Origin: Ketobacter sp. MCCC 1A13808 | Lineage (GTDB): Bacteria > Pseudomonadota > Gammaproteobacteria > Pseudomonadales > Ketobacteraceae | NCBI RefSeq assembly: GCF_009746715.1 | Contig: NZ_VRKW01000013.1 | Location: 43,182 to 107,181 of the forward strand | Direction: 5' to 3' | Length of the DNA: 64,000 nt | Part shown: one piece after another, positions 11,128 through 20,004 of the stretch | Layout: each line of letters begins with the position of its first letter | How positions within the stretch are numbered: position 1 is the first letter of the stretch | Position numbers and translations under genes: made by a program | The notes under the pieces: model-generated | The model's input: the letters and a program-made list of their open reading frames with translations, nothing else | Database searches by the model: none | Told to the model about the DNA's origin: nothing

Positions 11128-12270
11128 CTATACAACATACCGGTTGATGATGGCTTCCAGCTCCTGAGCCGTGCTCTCTATATCTTTCTGTAAATGGGCC
11201 AGCTGGTTGAATTTCGTAGAATCCGCGTCTGAGTTCGCTTCCATGGATTTTAGGCTGCGATTTATGGCATCGGCCGCTGCGGTTTGCTGTTCTACCGCCG
11301 CTGCAATTTGCTCGTTCATTTCACTGATGGAACCGATACCGGAGGTGATCGCCTGCAGAGATTCCCCCGCTTGCTGGGCTTGATGCACGCTGCGCTCAGC
11401 GCGACGGCGTCCCTCGGCCATCACCTCTACCGCATTTTTGGAACCATCCTGCAAACGCCCGATCATGCCGTTAATTTCCTGGGTCGCTTCCTGTGTGCGC
11501 TGAGCCAGTGTCCGCACTTCATCTGCTACCACCGCAAACCCTCGCCCCTGCTCGCCAGCGCGGGCAGCTTCAATAGCCGCATTTAACGCTAACAGGTTGG
11601 TTTGGTCTGCAATGCCGCGAATTACCTCCAGAATAGCGCCGATGGATTCGCTGTCAGCTTCTAATTTCTGAATGGCAACCGCCGCCCGCTCAACCTCTTC
11701 TGCAAGGGATAAAATGGAGCCTGTAACGCTGTTGACTACGCCTTGGCCGCTATCCGCTTCCTGGCTGGCATCTTTCGCGGCCTGAGCGGCAGTGGAGGCA
11801 TTTTGAGAAACATCGTGCACTGCTGCGCTCATGGAAGAGACTATATCCATCAGCTCGCGGGTTTCATTCTGTATGTTTTTTCCATCATCTGACGACAGCT
11901 TGCCCAACTCGCGGCTCATCACCTTAATTCTGTCCAGATTACCGGACACCCGCTCAAACACGCCCTGAAACTGGTCAAGAACGCGATTGATCGCTAGAGA
12001 CAGTGGCCGGCTCTCTGCACTTTCCAAGCGGCTGTCGAGACGTTTTTCGCCCGCAGAAAGCGCCGTCAGGAAAGCCACTTCCCGCTCAGAACCCTGCGCA
12101 GCCCCCTGCGCTATACCCCAGCCCAGCCCAGCAGCCAGCAGTGACACCACAACACCCCACATCAGGGTGCCGCCGGCGCCTTCGGTTGCTGACAGCACCC
12201 AAACCAAAAAGGCCAGCTGCATCGCGGCGCACAAGCTCAATCCGCTTAGGACTTTCATTTTACCTGTCAT
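11128..12270 (-). CDS. Methyl-accepting chemotaxis protein with short membrane anchor
   Basis: The 380-residue protein has two closely spaced membrane helices near the N-terminus (about 8-28 and 35-56), so little or no periplasmic sensor, then a coiled-coil signalling domain. The conserved hairpin tip is present ([20 protein letters not shown], then [16 protein letters not shown], about residues 218-260). Such receptors sense from the membrane or cytoplasm. No other che gene is near. A second ATG at 12258 with AGGT upstream is an equally possible start. It shares a divergent promoter region with mltF. Confidence 0.9.
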   Translation of the reverse strand: MTGKMKVLSGLSLCAAMQLAFLVWVLSATEGAGGTLMWGVVVSLLAAGLGWGIAQGAAQGSEREVAFLTALSAGEKRLDSRLESAESRPLSLAINRVLDQFQGVFERVSGNLDRIKVMSRELGKLSSDDGKNIQNETRELMDIVSSMSAAVHDVSQNASTAAQAAKDASQEADSGQGVVNSVTGSILSLAEEVERAAVAIQKLEADSESIGAILEVIRGIADQTNLLALNAAIEAARAGEQGRGFAVVADEVRTLAQRTQEATQEINGMIGRLQDGSKNAVEVMAEGRRRAERSVHQAQQAGESLQAITSGIGSISEMNEQIAAAVEQQTAAADAINRSLKSMEANSDADSTKFNQLAHLQKDIESTAQELEAIINRYVV

Positions 12271-12463
12271 TTCGTACTGCCTCGCGTACTTTCATTAGCC
12301 TGAACGGACAGGCTTTCTTTAAATGGGTCATTAATTAAGGTTAGGCAACGTAGCGGTAAGCTGCAAAGTTCTGGGGCAAAAGACAGAAACGATCCAAAGA
12401 TCCCTTCAAATTCCTTATTCGTATATAAATTGCACTTTTTATTCGCTTTAACGGATAAACAAA

Positions 12464-12492
12464 TCGACTTTTTACCTCAATTTGGCTATAAT
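12464..12492 (+). promoter_or_regulatory. Probable sigma-70 promoter of mltF
   Basis: A perfect -10 hexamer TATAAT (12487-12492) lies 17 bases after TCGACT (12464-12469), which matches four of six bases of TTGACA. It points to mltF and lies about 155 bases before the chosen start. Confidence 0.5.
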
Positions 12493-12646
12493 TCGTTCAC
12501 TTTTTATACAGTTTAACAACAGTAGTTAGGTAACTTCTGCTGTAAACTTCCCCCAGGATCCTATAGATTCAAGCTCCTATGCGCGCATGGGTACACACCT
12601 GGGTATAACTGAAATACGAAAGGGATTGATAACGCTACGTTACTTT

Positions 12647-14077
12647 ATGGCTCCGATTAAATGGCTTATCAGAACAACGATATTTGCGGTAACCGCAGCC
12701 GGCTTTTTGTTGACACCAGCCTGCCAGCCCGCACTCCCCTTGCTCGAGCAGGTAAAAGAGCAAGGCGAATTGATTGTGGCCACTCAAACCGGACCCACTA
12801 CTTATTTCAGTGAATTGGATCGCGATACCGGCTTCGAATACGAGCTGGTTAAAGCGTTTGCCGATTACATGGGCGTCACTCTGGTTTTGAAAACGTACAC
12901 GGATTTGGGAGAGCTCCTTGCCGCCGTACAAAACGGTGAAGTCCATCTGGCGGCAGCAGGATTGACCGTAACCCGCGAACGCAGCCGCAGCTTACGCTTT
13001 TCTTCCCCGTATCAACAAATCACGCAAGAGCTGGTGTACCACTCTGACTCTGCCCGCCCCAAAGAATTAGCCGACATTCAGAACAAAAAGATTGTGGTGA
13101 TCGCGAACAGCAGCCACTCGGAAAACCTGAAACAAATGAAGAACACCTATCCCGGCCTGAGGTGGGAGGAAAAGCCCAATAGCTCGCCGCTGTCTTTACT
13201 CAATATGGTCAATGACCGACAGGCGGAATACGTAGTTATGGATTCCAATGTCTTTAATAGCTACCGTGATGTATTTCCGGAATTGCGTTCGGCCTTTGAA
13301 TTGAAAGGACCACAACCGATGGCATGGGCGTTCGCAAAAAAAGCCGACAATTCTTTATTTACGATGGCGGAAATGTTCTTTAATAAGGCCAACGACAGTG
13401 GCGCACTGGAAGATTTACGGGTGCGATTTTTCGGCCACCGTGAATTTGATTACGTGGGAGCCCGGACCTTCCTGTCGCACCTGGATTCACGCCTGGTGAA
13501 TTACGAAGAAGAATTTAAGACCAACGCGAAACAACTAGGATTGGATTGGCGTTTACTCGCCGCGATCGGGTATCAGGAGTCGCTCTGGAATCCCAACGCG
13601 ATCTCCCCCACCGGGGTGCGCGGCATAATGATGTTAACCCGGCGCACCGCGAAAGAAATGGGTGTAACCAATCGACGCAATGCCCGCGAAAGCATTGAGG
13701 GCGGCGCACGCTATTTTAAAAAGCTATATCGCCGGTTACCCGAAGAAGTAGTCGAGCCGAACCGGACCTGGTTTGCATTAGCGGCTTACAATGTGGGATA
13801 CGGTCACTTGATGGACGCCAGACGCCTGGCCAAAAGCGAAGGTGCCAATCCCGACAACTGGTTTGACGTACGGGAACGCTTACCACTGCTGCGAAAACGC
13901 GAGTACTATTCAAAAACGCGGCACGGATTCGCCCGCTCCGGTGCGCAATCGGTGGTGTATGTGAAAAATATACGCCGATACTACGATGCTTTGGTATGGG
14001 CAACCGAGCGCGACAATTCCCGTTATACTCCTGCTCCGCAAAATGTTGTGGCTATGTGGCAGGGTTTGGTTCACTAA
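12647..14077 (+). CDS. mltF: Membrane-bound lytic murein transglycosylase F
   Basis: The product joins a periplasmic solute-binding-like domain (from QGELIVATQTGPTTY, to about residue 250) to a C-terminal SLT domain (DWRLLAAIGYQESLWNP, catalytic Glu; then SPTGVRGIMMLTRRTA and LAAYNVGYGH). It cuts peptidoglycan glycan strands to 1,6-anhydro products at the outer membrane. I chose the ATG at 12647 over 12587 because it gives a compact signal ending in LTPAC, a lipobox, so the protein may be a lipoprotein; neither start has a strong ribosome-binding site. It is divergent from the receptor gene and close to purL, as in Pseudomonas. Confidence 0.93.
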   Translation: MAPIKWLIRTTIFAVTAAGFLLTPACQPALPLLEQVKEQGELIVATQTGPTTYFSELDRDTGFEYELVKAFADYMGVTLVLKTYTDLGELLAAVQNGEVHLAAAGLTVTRERSRSLRFSSPYQQITQELVYHSDSARPKELADIQNKKIVVIANSSHSENLKQMKNTYPGLRWEEKPNSSPLSLLNMVNDRQAEYVVMDSNVFNSYRDVFPELRSAFELKGPQPMAWAFAKKADNSLFTMAEMFFNKANDSGALEDLRVRFFGHREFDYVGARTFLSHLDSRLVNYEEEFKTNAKQLGLDWRLLAAIGYQESLWNPNAISPTGVRGIMMLTRRTAKEMGVTNRRNARESIEGGARYFKKLYRRLPEEVVEPNRTWFALAAYNVGYGHLMDARRLAKSEGANPDNWFDVRERLPLLRKREYYSKTRHGFARSGAQSVVYVKNIRRYYDALVWATERDNSRYTPAPQNVVAMWQGLVH

Positions 14078-14096
14078 TCTAAAGCTGACCCTTGAT

Positions 14097-14594
14097 CTAA
14101 TCAGTCGGCGGGCGTTTTAACTGCTTTTTCAGTCGCCGCCGCTGTTCAAAAAAATCCGTCATCATCTGACTACACTCCGGCTCAAGACAGCCGCCCTGAT
14201 ACTGTATCCGGTAGTTCACGAAGGGTTGATCAAAAAACTGTTGTGCACTGATCACCGCCCCGGCTTTAGGCTCCGGGGTGCCGAATACGATACGATCCAC
14301 GCGACCGTGCAACAGTGCACCAGCACACATGGAGCACGGCTCGACGGTGACATAAAGGGTAGCACCCGGAATCCGGTAATTGCGCTCGTATTCACAGGCT
14401 TTACGCAATGCCACCATTTCGGCGTGGGCACTGGGATCGCAAGTGGAAATCGGGCAGTTATACCCTTCCCCCAATACCTGTTCGTCACGAACAATAACAG
14501 CACCAACCGGCACCTCTTGCTGGTCGGCGGCTTGCTGCGCTAGTTGTAACGCACGCTGCATCCAGTGAACGTCTTGCTGCGAGAACGAATTCAT
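14097..14594 (-). CDS. tadA: tRNA-specific adenosine deaminase
   Basis: The 165-residue product has the zinc deaminase signature: HAEMVAL (His ligand and catalytic Glu) and PCSMCAGAL (two Cys ligands), with the TadA-type GALLHGRVDRIVFG and a basic C-terminus. It converts A34 of tRNA-Arg(ACG) to inosine. It converges on mltF with 19 bases between the stops. GGGGTGG precedes the ATG. Confidence 0.95.
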   Translation of the reverse strand: MNSFSQQDVHWMQRALQLAQQAADQQEVPVGAVIVRDEQVLGEGYNCPISTCDPSAHAEMVALRKACEYERNYRIPGATLYVTVEPCSMCAGALLHGRVDRIVFGTPEPKAGAVISAQQFFDQPFVNYRIQYQGGCLEPECSQMMTDFFEQRRRLKKQLKRPPTD

Positions 14595-15048
14595 ACCACC
14601 CCTATTTTTTCAACAAAGGGCATTAAATTACTGTAGATCGGGATGATATTCCACCGGCTTATGTCCGCCCTCGCAGAGTAATTAATTTTGCCTCCGCCTT
14701 TCAGAATAGTTACCATTTTCACAAACCTGTTATTCCGGTTCCTTTATTATAATGAATTGTTCTCTATACGTTGGCGTTGTACCGGCTTAGCTCCTCAGAG
14801 CTCTGCTCCATGATCCGAATACAGGAGATTCTGTGTAAAAGCGGGTTTCACGACGGAAGCAAAGCGCAAGGCGCGAGCGTGAAGCTGGTCACCTCCAACG
14901 GGTCTACATAAATTTACCTAGGGAAGCGGAGTGTCGATGTTAAGATTTCAATCCAGGCACACAAGCAGAATCAAGTTCAGAAGATTTTAGACTGAAACGC
15001 AAATGGCTGCTTGCTTAACCAATGAATGGAACCAGACACTCGCACTCT
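14595..15048. other. Intergenic region upstream of the DUF6607 gene
   Basis: About 450 bases without a supportable gene. A self-complementary AGCTCctcaGAGCT lies near 14790. The reading frames are broken and I recognise no RNA family. It must carry promoters for tadA (leftward) and the DUF6607 gene (rightward). Confidence 0.4.
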
Positions 15049-16200
15049 ATGAAATTAATTTCCAGTATCCAGTACCTCGTTTTGCTCATTCCCCTGACAA
15101 CCACTACCGGTCAATCGCTGGCTAAGACTGATTCCGGACAACAAAACGAGATAAAAAACATAGCTGAAAACTGCCCGCACAAACAGTATATCTTCAGCTG
15201 GAACCTGACTGACACTTGCTTACCACAACCCCGCGGCGGCACATCCAAGGGTGCGCCAGTCACGCTAGCCACAACTCCCTCGCCCCGCTGGCTCGCACTG
15301 CAGGAGCCCGGTTTAAGTAAATTCGAGCAAGACCGGCGTGCAATTCTGGCCATGACCGGCGGTTACCGCGCCAGCTTCGAGTTTCTGGAAACCATCGGTT
15401 ATCCCGCAGATTACGAACTGGCCCGCCCCTACCAAAGCTGGGGCACGGAATATATTTATCTGGTGGAAGATCGCGGCGAATTTATTAGCCTACAACATAT
15501 TATGGTGATGTTCTTTCAACAGGAGGAAGGTAAGCTATCGGACCCCATGGTGATGAAACATTGGCGACAGGACTGGCAATATCAGGATCGGGAGATCCTT
15601 CAATACAGTGGGAATAACACCTGGAAAAACCATAAGCTGAGTAAAAAAGAAGTGAAAGGAACCTGGTCGCAGAGCGTATATCAGGTGGACGATTCTCCGC
15701 GTTATGCTTCATTCGGTAGCTGGCAGCACAATGCCAGCTTTTCTGCCTGGGAGAGTGGTGATACCTGGCGTCCCCTGCCCCGTCGTGAGCACAGCGTACG
15801 CGAGGATTATCAGGAAATGGAGGGTATTAACCGCCATATAATTCTGCCCACCGGCTGGGTTCAGGAAGAGGAAAACTTCAAACGTTTATCATCTGGCACT
15901 GAAAGCACTTCACCAAATTACGTGGCTAAGGAACTAGGTAATAACCGCTATCAATTACTCACTGATTTTGACTGGAGCGCGGGTGATCAATACTGGAAAG
16001 TAACGGGACCATTCTGGAAGATTGTTCGCCAACAATGGGAACAGGTCTCCAAACGTAAAACTCCCTTGGCCCTGAAAAAGCAACACGAGGGAACGCCTCT
16101 GTTTATGGCGCTGTTTCAGTTAGCGGAGCAATTCGGCAACGGTGAGTTGGATGATCCAGAAAAGGCGGTTGCAAACGCATTGCACCATTATGTGCAGTAG
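15049..16200 (+). CDS. DUF6607 family secreted protein
   Basis: The product (383 residues from the ATG at 15049) has a signal peptide ending near GQSLA, then a region reading like DUF6607: ILAMTGGYRASFEFLET, PYQSWGTEYIYLVED, FISLQHIMVMF, MKHWRQDWQYQDREIL, WSQSVYQVDDSPRYASFGSW, PLPRREHSVREDY and NRHIILPTGWVQEEEN. The function of the family is not known. An in-frame ATG at 15022 adds nine residues before the hydrophobic core; the later start gives the cleaner signal peptide. It stands alone. Confidence 0.75.
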   Translation: MKLISSIQYLVLLIPLTTTTGQSLAKTDSGQQNEIKNIAENCPHKQYIFSWNLTDTCLPQPRGGTSKGAPVTLATTPSPRWLALQEPGLSKFEQDRRAILAMTGGYRASFEFLETIGYPADYELARPYQSWGTEYIYLVEDRGEFISLQHIMVMFFQQEEGKLSDPMVMKHWRQDWQYQDREILQYSGNNTWKNHKLSKKEVKGTWSQSVYQVDDSPRYASFGSWQHNASFSAWESGDTWRPLPRREHSVREDYQEMEGINRHIILPTGWVQEEENFKRLSSGTESTSPNYVAKELGNNRYQLLTDFDWSAGDQYWKVTGPFWKIVRQQWEQVSKRKTPLALKKQHEGTPLFMALFQLAEQFGNGELDDPEKAVANALHHYVQ

Positions 16201-16281
16201 GCCCCGGTCATCGGCATCCCCGCCGTTTGCCATAGCCGTGCTCGATTCTAAAACGGATAACGATAAGATCAGATAAAAAAA

Positions 16282-16321
16282 ACCCTAAATAGCACACGGT
16301 TATGATGGCTCTATTTAGGGT
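16282..16321 (-). terminator. Rho-independent terminator of fumC
   Basis: A perfect 11-bp inverted repeat (ACCCTAAATAG at 16282-16292, CTATTTAGGGT at 16311-16321) is followed, read leftward, by a run of eight T (A-run 16275-16282 on the plus strand). It lies 36 bases after the fumC stop, in the right direction. Confidence 0.8.
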
Positions 16322-16356
16322 GGGGTCTACCCAAAGACCGCAAGCGCTAAAGCGGT

Positions 16357-17736
16357 TTAAACACCGCCCAGAGTCAGCTTTTCGGGGTTAAGCAGTCGTG
16401 TTAATTCATCGCGGCCAATATCTGTATTTTCTTCGGCAACATCAATAATCGGCCGCCCTTCCGCATAAGCCTGTTTCGCAATTTTAGCCGCTTTTTCATA
16501 GCCAATGATCGGATTAAGCGCGGTCACCAGAATCGGGTTGCGGGTTAATGCATCTGCCAACTTGGCTTCATTCACATTGAAACTGGCAATGGCTTTATCT
16601 GCCAACAGGACGCTGACATTGGCCAGAATTTCGATCGAAGAAAGCAGGTTGTGTGCGACCAACGGCAACATCACATTCAATTCAAAATTTCCGGACTGCC
16701 CTGCTACAGTAATCGCTGCATCGTTACCAATTACCTGTGCGCCCACCATCGCCGCCGCTTCCGGAATCACCGGATTGACCTTGCCGGGCATAATAGAAGA
16801 ACCGGGCTGCAACGCTTCCAGTTCTATTTCACCCAAACCTGCTAGCGGGCCGGAGTTCATCCAGCGCAAATCGTTGGCGATTTTTATGATGGAAACGGCC
16901 GTCGCTTTTAATTGGCCCGACAACGCCACCGCGATGTCTTGCGAACCGATGTGAGTAAAGAAATTCTCTGCCGGAGTAAATTGCAGATCGGTTAAAGACG
17001 ATAAAGTGCGGTTAAATTTAGTAGCAAAATCCGGATGTGCATTAATACCGGTGCCGACCGCAGTACCGCCCTGAGCCAGGCTTTGAAGGTCCGGTTGCAT
17101 TGCCGCCAGACGCTGAATATTTTGCTCGATTTGATCCGCCCAGCCGTTCAACGACTGGCTCAAACGCACCGGCATGGCATCCATCAAATGGGTACGACCG
17201 GTCTTAATATAATGATCCACGCTCACGGCTTTTTTCCGTGTAATGGTAACCAGGTGATGCAATGCCGGCAGCAAATCTTCCTGCAACGCTAACGCCGCAC
17301 TGACATGAATAGTGGTTGGGATAATATCATTACTGCTTTGGCCGCAATTAATATGGTCGTTAGCCCCGACTTTTTCACCACTGATATTGCTGGCCAATGT
17401 CGCCAACACTTCATTGGCATTCATGTTCGAACTGGTGCCAGAACCGGTCTGAAATACATCAACCGGAAAATGTGACATCAGTGCGGGATCGTCTAATAGC
17501 TTTTTGACTGCAAGCTTAATAGCAACCCCGATACTTTCCGGGATTTGTTCCAGCTCCACGTTCACATCTGCCGCGGCCGATTTAATCAATAGTAACGATC
17601 GGATGAACTTTTCCGGCAACCGTAATCCACTGACCGGAAAGTTATTAATGGCACGCTGGGTTTGCGCCGCATACAAAGCATCTTCTGCGACGTCCAGATC
17701 GCCCATACTGTCGCGTTCAATTCGTGTGTTTGTCAT
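16357..17736 (-). CDS. fumC: Class II fumarate hydratase
   Basis: The 459-residue product has the fumarase/aspartase signature GSSIMPGKVNP (about residue 311) and the class II markers GSGTSSNMNANEV, GRTHLMDAMPV and NDHINCGQSSND. It hydrates fumarate to malate and needs no Fe-S cluster, so it can replace class I enzymes when iron is low or oxidants are present. It lies 36 bases after a FagA-like gene behind a Fur box, the arrangement known from Pseudomonas fagA-fumC. The sodA and orfX genes of that operon are absent; a hairpin terminator follows. Confidence 0.96.
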   Translation of the reverse strand: MTNTRIERDSMGDLDVAEDALYAAQTQRAINNFPVSGLRLPEKFIRSLLLIKSAAADVNVELEQIPESIGVAIKLAVKKLLDDPALMSHFPVDVFQTGSGTSSNMNANEVLATLASNISGEKVGANDHINCGQSSNDIIPTTIHVSAALALQEDLLPALHHLVTITRKKAVSVDHYIKTGRTHLMDAMPVRLSQSLNGWADQIEQNIQRLAAMQPDLQSLAQGGTAVGTGINAHPDFATKFNRTLSSLTDLQFTPAENFFTHIGSQDIAVALSGQLKATAVSIIKIANDLRWMNSGPLAGLGEIELEALQPGSSIMPGKVNPVIPEAAAMVGAQVIGNDAAITVAGQSGNFELNVMLPLVAHNLLSSIEILANVSVLLADKAIASFNVNEAKLADALTRNPILVTALNPIIGYEKAAKIAKQAYAEGRPIIDVAEENTDIGRDELTRLLNPEKLTLGGV

Positions 17737-17772
17737 AGGTGAGGCCTTAATAAAAAAAGTAATGTGGGTAAA

Positions 17773-18138
17773 TTAAGCCCGCAGGCTCGACTGAAAATAA
17801 TGGCTGGTGACCCGCAACTCATGAAAAAAGCAAATCACCTGAGCTCGGCTATGCCGACAATCCGCCAATCGCCTGAGTGCCAGTAGTGGAATATGAACGT
17901 GATCAAGACACTGGCAACGCCAATGAGGCGGTAGGCATTCATCGGCAATGGTGTCCATCAATAGTTGAAACTGAGCAACCAGCTGCTCTCTGTGCAGATT
18001 TTTCGAATGCGTGATTTCAAATGAATGTGAGGATAGGAACTCCCTGATCAAACCCGGATTATCCGGTTCAATTGCGTTCCTTACCTTTTGGGGTAGTGGT
18101 GATGTTGGGCATCTGGTGACCGCCACAGCAGAGTTCAT
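17773..18138 (-). CDS. fagA: FagA-like protein (Fur-associated gene)
   Basis: The 121-residue product resembles FagA of Pseudomonas: VRNAIEPDNPGLIREFL near residue 20, then QLLMDTIADECLPPHWRCQC and a Cys/Arg-rich C-terminal half. FagA has no assigned activity; it is induced with fumC when iron is scarce. The longest frame begins at 18198, inside the Fur box, so the ATG at 18138, 18 bases downstream of that box, is the likely start. It is followed by fumC (36-base gap). Identity rests on remembered motifs and on context. Confidence 0.7.
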   Translation of the reverse strand: MNSAVAVTRCPTSPLPQKVRNAIEPDNPGLIREFLSSHSFEITHSKNLHREQLVAQFQLLMDTIADECLPPHWRCQCLDHVHIPLLALRRLADCRHSRAQVICFFHELRVTSHYFQSSLRA

Positions 18139-18156
18139 TGCGCCGCTCTCATTTAT

Positions 18157-18175
18157 GATAATGAGAATCATTTTT
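18157..18175. promoter_or_regulatory. Fur box for fagA-fumC
   Basis: GATAATGAGAATCATTTTT matches the 19-bp Fur consensus at 16 of 19 positions and lies just upstream of fagA. Fur with iron would block transcription of fagA-fumC here. Confidence 0.82.
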
Positions 18176-18217
18176 ATAAAAAATGACCACGAGGTCAATA
18201 GGCGAGGCCAAGTTATT

Positions 18218-18236
18218 ACAAATAATTATCATTTGC
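18218..18236. promoter_or_regulatory. Second Fur-box-like site, facing the gene at 18312
   Basis: ACAAATAATTATCATTTGC matches the 19-bp consensus at about 12 positions, including the ATCATT core. It lies 75 bases before the divergent membrane-protein gene and 42 bases from the first box, so both directions may be iron-controlled. Confidence 0.55.
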
Positions 18237-18311
18237 ATTTAAAAGAAAGACACTTTACCATCTATAGGCTTCTAATTAGTCTCACAGGAGCAGAAGCTAA
18301 CGGAGGAACCA

Positions 18312-18686
18312 ATGCACTCAGCGTTCACGCAATTACTCTGCCAGTACCGATTCCGGAAAATCAGAGCAGAAGCCGGGAAAATGCCTGTCCAATATTCGCA
18401 ACCCATCGCCACTAATAATACGGATAAAAGGGACTATTTCACTCGCCTGCGTTCCGCATGCACATTCGGATGCAGTTTCCTGCTGGCGCTTGGATCCGGT
18501 ATCGCCCTGACTGGCTGGGTACGATTGCCATCGCTGGAAAAGGCATTGCTCGCCACCCTCTCCATTCCTCTGCTATGGGCTGCATTGATGGTTATTCTGC
18601 TGAACTGCTCACGCTGGCGGACTATCTGTAGTGTAGCGGCAGTGGGTGGGGTCGCATTGCTGGGTGCGCAGCTGCTGGTGTATTGA
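18312..18686 (+). CDS. Small membrane protein, possibly DUF3649-like (iron uptake associated)
   Basis: The 124-residue product has a polar N-terminus (about 45 residues) and three hydrophobic segments (about 49-70, 78-97 and 104-122). The second segment with its SLEKALLATLSIPLLW lead-in resembles DUF3649-type proteins found beside TonB-linked iron uptake genes, but the match is by eye. GGAGG at 18302-18306 fixes the ATG at 18312. A Fur-like site upstream and the divergent fagA-fumC operon support an iron-limited role. Confidence 0.55.
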   Translation: MHSAFTQLLCQYRFRKIRAEAGKMPVQYSQPIATNNTDKRDYFTRLRSACTFGCSFLLALGSGIALTGWVRLPSLEKALLATLSIPLLWAALMVILLNCSRWRTICSVAAVGGVALLGAQLLVY

Positions 18687-18746
18687 TTGGATCGAATTTG
18701 AAAATTGGCACTTAAGTACAGCGACGCATCAGCCAAACAAACAATT

Positions 18747-18765
18747 GATAATACTTATCATTTGC
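18747..18765. promoter_or_regulatory. Fur box upstream of fpr
   Basis: GATAATACTTATCATTTGC matches the Fur consensus at 14 of 19 positions and forms a near-perfect inverted repeat (TGATAA/TTATCA). It lies 61 bases before the fpr start. Confidence 0.75.
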
Positions 18766-18826
18766 ATTAAAATCGCACACAATTTCTCTAACGCTTATAC
18801 AAACCATTTCACATCGAGGAGTTGTT

Positions 18827-19600
18827 GTGTCGAAATTCATTCAGGAAACCGTGACCCACGTTCACCACTGGAACGAAACGCTGTTTAGCTTTCGCACTTC
18901 CCGGCAACAGTCCCTGCGTTATGAAAACGGCCATTTCATCATGATTGGCCTGGAGGTAGAAGGAAAACCGCTGATGCGTGCCTACAGCGTGGCCAGTGCC
19001 AACTACCAGCCGGAGCTGGAGTTTTTCAGCATCAAAGTAGCCGATGGCCCGCTCACATCGCGGTTGCAGAAAATCCAGGTGGGCGACCCGATTATTTTGA
19101 GCACCAAACCCACCGGCACCCTGATTGCCGGAAACCTGCGCCCAGGCAAGCATCTATATTTGCTGGGTACCGGTACTGGTCTGGCGCCGTTTCTGAGCAT
19201 TATCCGCGATCCGGAAATCTACGAAAAATTTGAAAAAGTGATCCTGGTGCACGGTGTTCGTGAAGTGTCTGAACTGGCTTATCAGGATCTGATTGAAAAG
19301 GAACTACCGAATGACGAGTTCCTGGGCGAGGAAGTAAAACAGAAGCTAATTTACTACCCCACCGTCACCCGCGAAGAATACAAAAACACCGGACGCGTCA
19401 CCACGCTGATGAACAGCGGGAAGCTTTACGACGATATCGGCCTACCACCCCCCAATACCGACGATGACCGTTTTATGTTGTGTGGCAGCCCCAGCATGCT
19501 GAAGGACCTGTGTGTAATCCTGGATGAAGCCGGCTTTAAAGAATCACGCCACGGGCAGCAGGCTGATTATGTAATTGAACGGGCCTTTGTCGAGCAATAA
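18827..19600 (+). CDS. fpr: Ferredoxin--NADP reductase
   Basis: The 257-residue product is a bacterial-type FNR: FAD-binding motif RAYSVAS (about 48-54), GPLTSRLQ for the flavin phosphate, and the NADP-binding GTGTGLAPFLSI (about 110). MLCGSPSML and a C-terminal YVIERAFVEQ complete the fold. It passes electrons between NADPH and ferredoxin or flavodoxin. The start is GTG at 18827 with GAGGAG upstream. The Fur box in front suggests it is raised when iron is low, perhaps to release iron from siderophores or haem or to feed Fe-S repair. Confidence 0.93.
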   Translation: MSKFIQETVTHVHHWNETLFSFRTSRQQSLRYENGHFIMIGLEVEGKPLMRAYSVASANYQPELEFFSIKVADGPLTSRLQKIQVGDPIILSTKPTGTLIAGNLRPGKHLYLLGTGTGLAPFLSIIRDPEIYEKFEKVILVHGVREVSELAYQDLIEKELPNDEFLGEEVKQKLIYYPTVTREEYKNTGRVTTLMNSGKLYDDIGLPPPNTDDDRFMLCGSPSMLKDLCVILDEAGFKESRHGQQADYVIERAFVEQ

Positions 19601-19798
19601 TAGTGAATGAATATCTGATATTTATACCTCTTTGATACCGTACTTTTCGCACAAGTCAAAGCGAAAAAAATCGGCAATTCTTCGTTCACCATACAGGTGG
19701 ATTTTTATCATTTTGAATTCCGCCGGAACTGCATAAAACTATAACGGAAGGTACTCCCGGCGTGAGCATCAAGCATGCCGGTGCGGAAATAAAAAATA

Positions 19799-19819
19799 GC
19801 TATAGACCGTTTTTATAGC
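19799..19819 (-). terminator. Possible leftward terminator
   Basis: GCTATA (19799-19804) and TATAGC (19814-19819) form a six-bp stem, and the leftward strand continues ATTTTTTATTT. It could end transcripts of the glutaredoxin-MauE gene (stop at 20005) or a short transcript from the Fur box at 19950. Confidence 0.45.
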
Positions 19820-19896
19820 CAACGATACAGCCAGCTATGATGATCGCTGTACATGACCTCAATGGTACGGGTAATGTCGGACGGGACGGCTGGCAT
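19813..19896 (-). pseudogene. Stub of a FecI-type ECF sigma factor
   Basis: A 27-codon frame starts at 19896 and ends in TAA at 19813. Its peptide has IEVMYSDHHSWLYRWL, which closely follows the start of iron-starvation ECF sigma factors (FecI, FpvI: LYxDHHxWLxGWL). Nothing of sigma region 2 or 4 follows in any frame. A Fur box lies about 54 bases before the start, as expected for such a sigma gene. The best reading is the 5' end of a deleted fecI-type gene; a short regulatory RNA is the alternative. Confidence 0.5.
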
Positions 19897-19949
19897 ATTA
19901 AAGAACCTACAGGGTTATATTTTAACCAAAACAGCCCCAGAATATAAAC

Positions 19950-19968
19950 GATAATAATTCTCATTACA
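19950..19968. promoter_or_regulatory. Orphan Fur box
   Basis: GATAATAATTCTCATTACA matches the Fur consensus at 14 of 19 positions but lies between two converging genes, so it serves neither. It is placed to control the leftward FecI-like stub at 19896. Confidence 0.6.
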
Positions 19969-20004
19969 AACCTCTATTTTGCCCTTTCGACAAACTGAGG
20001 CCTA

